Below, piece after piece: positions 56,827 through 64,000 of a stretch of DNA of 64,000 nucleotides. The position numbers were made by a program, and so were the translations under genes. Below the pieces are notes generated by a model, which was given only the letters and a program-made list of their open reading frames with translations, was not told the origin of the DNA and searched no databases. The number at the start of each line of letters is the position of its first letter. Position 1 is the stretch's first letter. The stretch covers positions 186,001 through 250,000 of the forward strand of contig CDRNVI010000065.1 of NCBI GenBank assembly GCA_977017575.1. The letters run 5' to 3'. The stretch comes from Paramoeba atlantica (Eukaryota; Discosea).

Positions 56827-58185
56827 TTAGCATTTTTCTCCGTGTAACAGACACTTTAATTCGTATTTGTTTTCACCGGTTAGACATGTTGCTTGGGTGC
56901 TGAAGTGAGCGCATGTTGCGTGGAAATATTTTGTACAGCCTTTCACTGTGCAGCGTGCAGTAGCGCCAAACTCACCACACACTTTACATTTCGTAACACA
57001 ACCCTTTGAAAGCGCTCTTTCACATTTGGTGAGATTCCCATTCCGTACACCTACTTGAGACGACCATAAAAGGCAAAAATGATGTGCGTACAGATCTACG
57101 TATCCACTTTTTGTATTCCAAGCTAGCTTATGTTTAAATATGGTAACGTGAGAATCGGAGTGATATTTTTTGGGCGGAGTGCTAGCCGCGAGGAATTCGT
57201 TCTTTGCCATTGATGACTTCAATTTTATGTGAAATGGGCCTTCCACCTTACTGAATATCGATTCTATGCTTATTTGGGTTGATTTAGAAGAAGAGTTCAA
57301 CACAGCGTGCTTCAAGCAACCTAACACTTGAAGTCTCTCAAAGAATGCATTGAACTCCTCATGGTTTTCAAACCGAATTTGGCAGAGCGCGCAAGTGGGG
57401 ACAGTGTTCCTAGCGTGATTCTCGGACGAAGTTTCTACCCGTTCAACCATGTTGTGCTCGTCTACGCGAGTTGTATCAACCTGCACTTCATTTTCCTTAT
57501 TTAATGGAAAGACATTATCCTTTTGGGAACGAGTCAATAAGGAAGGGGAAGAGCTCCTTAACAAACTCGTTCCTTGCAAGTCTGTATCCCTTTTATCGTC
57601 GTCTGATTGATCTTCCTCTGAAGAAACTTTCAGCTCAAATGCTTGTCGCGCCTTTAAACCCATTACCTGTTGAGACATGAGCAAAATATTTCCCGTGTGA
57701 GAACTTGTAGAAAACATTGAAGGGTCGTCTGGAAGACCGTTGTTAGGGTATATCTGAAATAAGGATCGCTGTGCACATTCACAGTGATAGGACGGCGCAC
57801 TTAACTGGTCCGTGGGAGGAAGAGAAAGGTTCGGCGAAAAACGGGAAATGGATTCCTTTTTAGATACTTGCTCACTAACACGTGGGTTTGGTGAAAAGTT
57901 AAATTGAGTGGCAAGTTCTGTCCATTGGTGGGTCGTTGCCTCGTGACGAATACTTTTCGCAATATTTCCCAGCAAGGGTACTGCACATACGGAACGCCGC
58001 GTGACTTTAATTCGACAAAGCGGACATTCCCCTGAGATATCTATGCAGCGATCGCCGCACGTCTTGCAAAACGAATGTCCGCAAAGAAAACAATATGGAG
58101 CATCTAAAAACACATTCGTGCATACAGGACATTTCAGTTCATGTGCTAATCTAACCAAGAGAGCTTTTTCAATTGTTTCGTTCAT
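56827..58185 (-). CDS. RING plus extended PHD protein (BRCA1/BARD1-like layout without BRCT)
   Basis: About 452 residues from the ATG at 58185 (486 from 58287). The N-terminal C3HC4 RING near the start reads LKCPVCTNVFLDAPYCFLC, then GHSFCKTCG and ECPLCRIKV. A low-complexity Ser-rich middle follows. The C-terminal 150 residues form an extended PHD: CALCQIRFEN, HHFCLLWSSQV, CKVCGEFGATARC and YFHATCAHFS. RING followed by ePHD is the layout of plant BRCA1 and BARD1, where two BRCT repeats come next. Here the protein ends directly after the ePHD (KCLLHGEKC). RING E3 activity and chromatin binding through the ePHD are plausible; the specific role is unproven. Upstream residues of the longer frame look non-coding. 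Confidence 0.75.
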   Translation of the reverse strand: MNETIEKALLVRLAHELKCPVCTNVFLDAPYCFLCGHSFCKTCGDRCIDISGECPLCRIKVTRRSVCAVPLLGNIAKSIRHEATTHQWTELATQFNFSPNPRVSEQVSKKESISRFSPNLSLPPTDQLSAPSYHCECAQRSLFQIYPNNGLPDDPSMFSTSSHTGNILLMSQQVMGLKARQAFELKVSSEEDQSDDDKRDTDLQGTSLLRSSSPSLLTRSQKDNVFPLNKENEVQVDTTRVDEHNMVERVETSSENHARNTVPTCALCQIRFENHEEFNAFFERLQVLGCLKHAVLNSSSKSTQISIESIFSKVEGPFHIKLKSSMAKNEFLAASTPPKKYHSDSHVTIFKHKLAWNTKSGYVDLYAHHFCLLWSSQVGVRNGNLTKCERALSKGCVTKCKVCGEFGATARCTVKGCTKYFHATCAHFSTQATCLTGENKYELKCLLHGEKC

Positions 58186-58525
58186 AGCGAGACGCTCATA
58201 CGCTGTAGAATGTAACGTTTCTTTTTTGATGAAACATGCTACACTATGTATGTATTGCATTTTAAGTAGAGTAGTAAGTATCGACAATACATGTACTTAA
58301 CTTTTATAAGTTTACAAATTCTTTAAATGCGAGAGATTACTGAGTAGTCAATGGGGAGAAAGACCAATCAGTAAGAACCTGATTGCGAGCAAAAAAGGAA
58401 TTCGTGTTGCTAATTTTGAGGATACAATTCACTTTTCTGTTGGTACTTCCGTCAACACTACAACGTAAAGATAGCAGAAAAAAGACCTAGACTATCAAGC
58501 AGTATGTGAGGCTGCAAAAAGCATT

Positions 58526-58723
58526 TCACATAACCTGCTTTTGGCCGTACGCGTCGAGAGCGCGATCCAAATCCGGCATAATGCTCAGCAACGTCGCATT
58601 ATGTCGTATTACCCCATCGTTCCTCAGCGCGCCGATTCGAATGATTACGAACAGGATGAGGGAGGCAGGTAGCAACAAGATTTCACAGCTCGTATGAGCC
58701 AATAGAGGTGAATGAGGCTTCAT
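58526..58723 (-). CDS. Small hydrophobic protein, uncertain
   Basis: 65 residues with one membrane-like segment (EILLLPASLILFVIIRIGAL) and a short hydrophilic tail. It is codirectional with its neighbours and its sequence is gene-like rather than AT-rich noise. I do not recognise it. It could be a small membrane subunit or the last exon of a longer gene. Confidence 0.3.
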   Translation of the reverse strand: MKPHSPLLAHTSCEILLLPASLILFVIIRIGALRNDGVIRHNATLLSIMPDLDRALDAYGQKQVM

Positions 58724-58839
58724 ATTGACCAGGTCTGGCTGAGGGTGGAGTCACAAACGAAGCGCATTAGTACTTTCCTTGCCGTTACTGATAAATCCTG
58801 TCTCACGATACGTGTACATACAGTAAGTGCTTCTTGCCA

Positions 58840-59415
58840 TTAATATTGTCGGAATATTTTGTTAAAACGGTCATTGTGAATTTGTCTCATTGTAATGATA
58901 TGTTTCGTCACCGGTCGTGAGGGTGGAAGCTTTTGGATCCGAAAGCGAATGTTCTCCCATTTCTTTTTCTCAGTGCTCTGTTTTAGGTCAGAAAGTTCTG
59001 AGCCTAATGCCTGATTTACGGCAGCCTGACCGTATTTGTTAGAGAGATTAGCCTGCTCTTCAAGAAGTTTGCGAATACGAAAATGCATGTATGCATTGAA
59101 ATTTCTATTAAGCAACTTTGCGCGACGCGAGCGATAAAATATTGTATCCGCCTTGGCACGGTCATGAGAAGCCCCCCATGAGACTCTGCGATACATCACC
59201 CATTGGCGTACGCCTGTCTCCATTGCGTAATGCATCCATTCACGGTCTACGTTCATGATATTTACATGAGGTCCAACAGCCTGTGTCATGGTAGGCCGAT
59301 GCATAAAACGTTTGTAACCCCAATTTCCCCACCACTTGCGTCGTGATGTAAGCGGCAAAGCCTTTTGGCTGTATAGAGGATACTGTCCAAGACACAAGGA
59401 TTCTCGACGCAACAT
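58840..59415 (-). CDS. Basic, probably mitochondrial protein, perhaps a mitoribosomal subunit
   Basis: 191 residues, strongly basic and aromatic (KWWGNWGYKRFMHRP, then RRVSWGASHDRAKADTIFYR). The N-terminus (MLRRESLCLGQYPLYSQKAL) looks like a mitochondrial presequence. I do not recognise the family. High Arg/Lys content, presequence and size suit a mitochondrial ribosomal protein, but this is an inference only. TTTTTAATAAG directly precedes the ATG. Confidence 0.5.
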   Translation of the reverse strand: MLRRESLCLGQYPLYSQKALPLTSRRKWWGNWGYKRFMHRPTMTQAVGPHVNIMNVDREWMHYAMETGVRQWVMYRRVSWGASHDRAKADTIFYRSRRAKLLNRNFNAYMHFRIRKLLEEQANLSNKYGQAAVNQALGSELSDLKQSTEKKKWENIRFRIQKLPPSRPVTKHIITMRQIHNDRFNKIFRQY

Positions 59416-59676
59416 CTTATTAAAAATAAGGAAAAAAAAATGGGTGGAAAAATATTTCTATAGTGCTTTGAGATAAATCAACTTCGTGTTCACACGGCCG
59501 CGGTAAATCTTCACGCCCAAAAACACAGTTATTGCGTGGTTCTCATACTACACTTCGAAATCTATAAACAAAACGGCACTGGCCAACACACAGGTACACA
59601 CCATACCGGTACATACATGTACATGTATACGGGGGGCTTATACAGAAGTATGTACAGTTGTATTATCAGAAGTGTA

Positions 59677-59973
59677 TTATGTATTTTTCTGCGAAGAAGA
59701 CTTCAGGTGTTCCAATAACCGCGGATTGTCTACTGCTCTATAAAATTCAGCGAGTTCAACTAAGCTCAACTTCACGAAAGATTTTGCCAATTTGCTAATT
59801 ATATCATTGCTATTTGGCGTGTCAAGATTTGCTAACGGCGTGTAGTTTGGAGCATAAAGAGATCGAGTCCCATTATTCTTAGTTGTAAAAGCCCTACGAC
59901 AGTTGCAGTACGCATTTCGTGTTGAGCAATAGTTCTGGCATACGTGTAGAAGTGGAAGCACGCACCTACTCAT
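59677..59973 (-). CDS. Small mitochondrial-type protein, possibly L7/L12 stalk N-terminal-like
   Basis: 98 residues from the ATG at 59973 (MSRCVLPLLHVCQ); the frame opens at 60042. The N-terminus with CRRAFTTKNN looks like a cleavable mitochondrial signal. The C-terminus has a helical block IISKLAKSFVKLSLVELAEFYRA, which resembles the N-terminal dimerisation helices of ribosomal protein bL12 (LxxLSLLEAAEL). The large C-terminal domain of bL12 is absent. I am unsure; it could be an unrelated helical protein. Confidence 0.35.
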   Translation of the reverse strand: MSRCVLPLLHVCQNYCSTRNAYCNCRRAFTTKNNGTRSLYAPNYTPLANLDTPNSNDIISKLAKSFVKLSLVELAEFYRAVDNPRLLEHLKSSSQKNT

Positions 59974-60522
59974 AGTGCAAAGTGTAGATAGCACGAAAAA
60001 AAAATATGAATTTCCATAGGAGAATATTCCTTGAAACCCCATAAGAAGGGGGCAATGGTGTATTGCGGTATGAAAGCTTCATAATGAAACCTTATTGTGG
60101 TGGTTGTATAACTACCGTTCTACCCTCGATTATGGAAAAAAAGTGAACAAAAACAGTGAAATTATAAAGATATTTTTAGCAAAAACAAATATATTTGATT
60201 TTCAAAATTGAGTTAGGGGAAGTGGTAGCACACGCCTCGGAGAAGCTGGGGAATAAGAAGAAACGTCCGTTTCGATTGCCTTGGAGGCTACATCAGAAAC
60301 TCCGAGCATCGCATCACGCAGTAGTACATTCGGCGTTCTTGAAGCAGAAAGCGTCAAACCAAGCTCTGAAAGCGACAAAGCAAATGTTGGTGCCGTAAGC
60401 CACCGTCGCAGTAGAGATGAGTATCGCGATTAAAGGCCGAAGACGGAAGGTCTCATAAAATCTTACCACCGAATTGACATTCGGTGCGGACAAAACATCC
60501 GCTTTCAGATTTGAAAGGTATA

Positions 60523-61225
60523 CAGGGGGGAAATTAAGTTGTTTCACCAAAAGTCGTGTTAATTTTTTGGATTACACCCCCGCCAAAAAGTATTGTTCAC
60601 AAAAAAGGCCGACAGAAAAAGTATTGTATTTGTTAGTATCGACCATTTTTTTGAGTTTTGACCTGAACTTTAGTTTTTTGTTTTTCGAATTTTCAGGAAA
60701 TTAGCATAATGAGTTCTGATGTACGCGGCCACTTGATCATCTCGAGAGAAGCTGAGTGATTTCTCTCCTATTTTTATGTTTCACTATACGTTTACACAGA
60801 TCCGATATGATAATGTCCAACTTTTTGGAGGCCAGTGGCAACTCGTGGAAATCGACAAAAAGTATTGTATTTATTAGTATCGACCAAAAATTCGTGGTCA
60901 ATACTAATAAATTACAATACTTTTTGGCTGGGGTGTAACACGACTTTTGGTGACACAACTTATGTTGCCACAACTTTTGTCCCCTCCATCAGTGAGATGG
61001 TAGTGCTAGAGCGTCACGTAATACCCCTGAAACCGCACTCTCGATGGTCAAGTGACCTTCGCTCCAAGGGAAAAGAGCGAGTATGCACCCATTTTACCAA
61101 AAGTAAAGAACCATTCTGTTTTTTAACATACTTTTGTTCCTCACCACGTTTTCGCATTAAGCATTAAAGTTGTTGACACAACTTTTGTTGCCTCGACTTT
61201 TGTTGACATAACTTTTTCCCCTCTG
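60523..61225. mobile_element. TA-flanked non-autonomous Tc1/mariner-like element
   Basis: 703 bp with TA at both ends (60521-60522, 61226-61227). Ends start CAGRGGGGAAA and contain repeated CAACAAAAGTCG or CACCAAAAGTCGTG motifs. Several ACTTTTGTTG-type blocks are repeated near the right end, so it may be two nested copies. Inside, AAAAAGTATTGTATTTATTA and its near reverse complement flank a short loop at about 60857-60925, a long hairpin. There is no reading frame of note. Confidence 0.6.
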
Positions 61226-61572
61226 TAGTGGATGCTTTTATTCGAGGCGCACGCAGCGCTCATAGGATAGTAACATTCGAGTCTATGTACAACGAAGCGA
61301 ACCTTTGTCTTCAGGAACACCTCATTGAATCTTCGAATGGCTTCATTACCGCCGTAAGCGAAAGTTGGATTGCTCGATTTCTTAAAAAAACATGAATTTA
61401 GCCTCCGACTAGTGAAACGACAAACAAAATGACGACATACAAAATGATCAACAAGCATCAGTAGCAGTGGCCCACCATGCCCCCTAGTAGGCCACTGTGG
61501 CCCCGAGTGGACCCGGATGGACCCAAAAAAGACACCAAGTTGCAGGGGGTCCAATGCAACAGAAAATAGATT

Positions 61573-62179
61573 TTGATTGAAGAAGCAGACGGTGAGCTGT
61601 TCCAAGTGATCACTCTTGAAGGACCAGGACCACTCCCACAAAAATATATGGAACTAAGGGTGCATCGCATGGTGTGGAACCTATTGAAAAGGGTGGCTGC
61701 TGTTGTTTTAACACAGCTGGCAAAAAATCGTGGCGCCCAAGTAGACTTTACTGCCATCAGCGCGAACGAGACGGTGCTTGATGGAGACGAGGCAGCGTTA
61801 GCACTTCGCTCAGCGATTGAACAAGGAAGTAAAGTCATGGCAGCAACAGCTCGTCTGCGCTCACCTGCAGGTAAAATATATTTAGAAGAACATTCACACA
61901 TTGCCTCAGTATTACTGAGGCTTGCTTTACTGAGTAAAGAAAACACTGTTCAAGAATAATTCATTCGGGTCGGGTTTGCCCCAACGAAAGCGCCTGCGCG
62001 AAAATCGATGTTATAACAGCGGACTTGTTGGTCATTTTGCGGCCGCGTGCAGAATCAAAACGTTTTGTTTCACTTGCGGAGGTCAGGTAGGGTACAAAAG
62101 CGGTAGTCCTGTATGCCGGAATAAGAAAAAGAATTCCCTGTCTAGTACTAAGAACGATGCTAAACATATCACGTATTAA
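61573..62179 (+). mobile_element. Relic with a zinc-knuckle (retroelement Gag/ORF1-like)
   Basis: Plus-strand remnant, about 600 bp. The first part is helical and charged (AALALRSAIEQGSKVMAATA). The second part carries a zinc-knuckle-like region near 62010-62120 (GLVGHFAAAC, FCFTCGG). This pairing of a helical segment with a CCHC-type knuckle is usual for Gag of LTR elements or ORF1 of LINEs. No reverse transcriptase or terminal repeat is seen nearby. It is a broken fossil of uncertain family, with more than one break. Confidence 0.4.
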
Positions 62180-62382
62180 TGATCAAAGACGGAAATTCCA
62201 AGGTAACGTGTTGTTCTACGATTATTTTTGTCTTAAACGTCCAGATATTGAATAATGAATATTGTATGCAAGTAGTTTAATTCTCACAGGATATGTACCA
62301 TTTATATCCTAGTACAAGCTAAACATCATACCAATATCATATCGGTGGTATGTAGGGGGGACATGTCGCGAAACACCACTTA

Positions 62383-63999
62383 CTAGAGAAAAACATCAAA
62401 AACTGATATATCTTGATGCCCGCCTTCGCTTAATATCCTTTTCATGTTTGTTGTCTGCCATTCAACAGGATGTAAAGCATCGGTTTTATTACAACAGCAG
62501 GCAAGGATGGCAAGGAGCTGAGATTTGGTGTACAAATGATGCCATTGTTCCACCCATTCTAGAATGCCTCTGGCATCTAATCGTACAGCTGACAAGTAAT
62601 TCTTCGCAAAAAACATAATTCCGCTTGGAATCGTGTAGTTGAATTCCGTGTATATGAGGTTTTCTTCGTCATCAAGAAGGCTTTCTACGACCCTGGTCTC
62701 AACTTGGGTACCCCTCTGCTTGACTACCCCATCTAAAACGCATGTGAAAAAATGAAGAATAGTGCAACGAAGAAAGAGTTGATGTGATTCTTTATTAGGG
62801 AATTTGCGTTCCGTCTCCGTGCAACGTTTCCAAATGTCGTGCAGCTTTACTCTCGCACGCCTAAAGTATAAACATTCAGCGCCTTCTTCCCGAAATAGTT
62901 TTTTGGGCAGCATTAAAATGCATATACGCTTTAGCACTAGGTTTAGAACTTCCTGTTTCGCATTCCTCATTTCCTTAAGAAGGTTGCGTGCATCTATAGA
63001 TTCTGGAAAATCAAGGACAATCAAATTCTGTTGAACATGAAAACACGTTTCAAATGAGTTGTCAAGGGAGCAAAAAGCATTCAATCGATAAGCAACACCA
63101 TACTGCGTTTCTTCAGAACGTAATGCAGAGTCAGTCTGCCTACAGACACGCATCGGAAAGCTGTGGCTTGAGGGTAGCGAAATATTTGCTGCTTTTTTTG
63201 CATGAACTATGATCTTACGAGCTCTACTTGAAAGTTCTGCATCTTCCTCCACAGACCGTTGCTTTATTGGCGAAAAAAGAAATGAACTCGATTTCTTACG
63301 CACGTAGCACGTGTGCAGTATAAAATAAAACGTGCTACACAGTAATTCCATACCCCCCAAAAGAACTCCTTTCGCAATAAAGGGACAATTTCCAACACAA
63401 TCGCACATATAGTGCGCCAAAGTTGTACCGATTGCGAATGCACTACTTAAGCAACTTAAACCTACAACAAAATTTTCTTGAGTTTCACTTGAGCTTGCAG
63501 GAATATATTTCGTCCAAATCAGTTTCTTCGTTTCTCGCCTCTTTCGCTCCTTTTCGATACCCAATATCTTTAAAAGGGAAAAAATGGTAGATCGTGGATT
63601 GGATTTAATACGCCTATGAAGTTCGTTTTTGAATTGCTGCAGTTTCCAATGTCCCAGTGCTTCGGGCAGTATGACCAATACACTGCTTGGTAGAATATTT
63701 TGAAAACTTTCGTTAGCTAAAGCCCTCCATAAACTTACCTGGTGAAGGACGTGAATTCTCTCATAGAATGTCGAATGTAACATGGTTTCAGCTTCAAGTA
63801 CAAAGGAACGTGCAACCCCTGAAATCTCTTTGGCGTATTCAACACATGACAACACGGCCGAGCCTAGGAAAAGTAAATTGATGGGATCAATAGATGTTTG
63901 TTCACAGCTCTTGTAAGCTTGTAAAAGAGCAGTGACCACTTCTTGAACATAAAGTTTTTTACTTACCTGGATGCACTTGCGTAGCGAGCATATGCACAT
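62383..63999 (-). CDS. Large uncharacterised helical protein, 5' end off the window
   Basis: At least 538 residues. The family is not recognised. It is mostly alpha-helical and Leu-rich (VVTALLQAYKSCEQTS; AVLSCVEYAKEISGV), with one more hydrophobic segment (FIAKGVLLGGMELLCSTFYF) that could be a membrane span or a buried helix. The C-terminus (GILEWVEQWHHLYTKSQLLAIL) is probably the best-conserved part. Close to the right edge GCATCCAGGTAAGT reads like a strong 5' splice site on the coding strand (about 63963-63973), so the gene may have an intron there or the match may be chance. The gene end at 62383 is certain; the start is not in view. Confidence 0.6.
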   Translation of the reverse strand: MCICSLRKCIQVSKKLYVQEVVTALLQAYKSCEQTSIDPINLLFLGSAVLSCVEYAKEISGVARSFVLEAETMLHSTFYERIHVLHQVSLWRALANESFQNILPSSVLVILPEALGHWKLQQFKNELHRRIKSNPRSTIFSLLKILGIEKERKRRETKKLIWTKYIPASSSETQENFVVGLSCLSSAFAIGTTLAHYMCDCVGNCPFIAKGVLLGGMELLCSTFYFILHTCYVRKKSSSFLFSPIKQRSVEEDAELSSRARKIIVHAKKAANISLPSSHSFPMRVCRQTDSALRSEETQYGVAYRLNAFCSLDNSFETCFHVQQNLIVLDFPESIDARNLLKEMRNAKQEVLNLVLKRICILMLPKKLFREEGAECLYFRRARVKLHDIWKRCTETERKFPNKESHQLFLRCTILHFFTCVLDGVVKQRGTQVETRVVESLLDDEENLIYTEFNYTIPSGIMFFAKNYLSAVRLDARGILEWVEQWHHLYTKSQLLAILACCCNKTDALHPVEWQTTNMKRILSEGGHQDISVFDVFL

Positions 64000-64000
64000 T

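Noticed and set aside
1-64000. Bacterial operon or bacterial contamination, because all genes are codirectional and intronless
   Set aside because: The genes are purely eukaryotic (PRP19, SF3B4, eIF4G, SUMO, RPN7, V-ATPase a), spacing is too large for an operon, and eukaryotic transposons lie between them.

Overview
The window is nuclear DNA from a eukaryote, probably a unicellular one with a compact genome. It carries mitochondrial EF-Ts, a farnesylated-type DnaJ, PRP19, XPG/RAD2, TSR3, eIF4G, V-ATPase subunit a, the proteasome subunit RPN7, SF3B4, a complex III hinge subunit, a PRP38-type protein and SUMO. Almost every recognisable host gene is one uninterrupted reading frame, so introns are rare. 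The lineage cannot be fixed from the sequence alone.

The most striking large-scale feature is gene direction. All 28 host genes or gene candidates, from the EF-Ts fragment at the left edge to the truncated gene at the right edge, lie on the minus strand. Several have a pyrimidine-rich tract ending in AG a few bases upstream of the likely ATG. Together with the lack of introns, this resembles the directional gene clusters and trans-splice acceptor sites of kinetoplastids and dinoflagellates. That reading is an inference, because no spliced-leader gene is in the window.

Layout, left to right. 1-6.7 kb: EF-Ts, DnaJ, a dsRNA-binding-like protein, an Fcf2-type rRNA processing factor and a 3-hydroxyisobutyrate-dehydrogenase-like enzyme. 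6.7-13.2 kb: a mobile-element island with a TA-flanked MITE, a LINE endonuclease relic, a complete non-autonomous hAT element with an 8-bp target duplication, and a frameshifted LINE of the RT plus REL-endonuclease type. 14-17.5 kb: a membrane RING-H2 protein and PRP19. 17.5-22.2 kb: tandem repeats, then a three-level nest of transposons. 22.6-31.9 kb: XPG, TSR3, a mitochondrial-type membrane protein, a membrane FG-repeat protein and a branched-chain aminotransferase. 32-34.4 kb: repeats and a short SAPS-like gene. 34.9-43 kb: eIF4G (with an exact internal duplication), V-ATPase subunit a and RPN7. 43.1-46.6 kb: an intact-looking pogo-like transposon and an old mariner relic with a MITE inside it. 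46.9-55.1 kb: two uncharacterised genes (one with a ubiquitin-like fold), SF3B4, a piggyBac-type MITE, another uncharacterised gene, the hinge subunit, PRP38-like and SUMO. 55.1-56.4 kb: a complete Merlin element whose transposase is broken. 56.8-60 kb: a RING plus extended-PHD protein and three small genes. 60-62.4 kb: transposon-derived mosaic. 62.4-64 kb: a large unrecognised gene that runs off the right edge.

The host genes cover splicing (PRP19, SF3B4, PRP38), ribosome and translation (Fcf2, TSR3, eIF4G, EF-Ts), proteostasis (DnaJ, RPN7, SUMO, RING proteins), organelle energy (V-ATPase, complex III hinge) and DNA repair (XPG, perhaps the RING-ePHD protein). They look like ordinary housekeeping genes rather than one pathway. 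The accessory content is the DNA-transposon diversity: Tc1/mariner-pogo, hAT, piggyBac, Merlin, foldback MITEs and one unclassified TIR element with a cysteine-rich protein.
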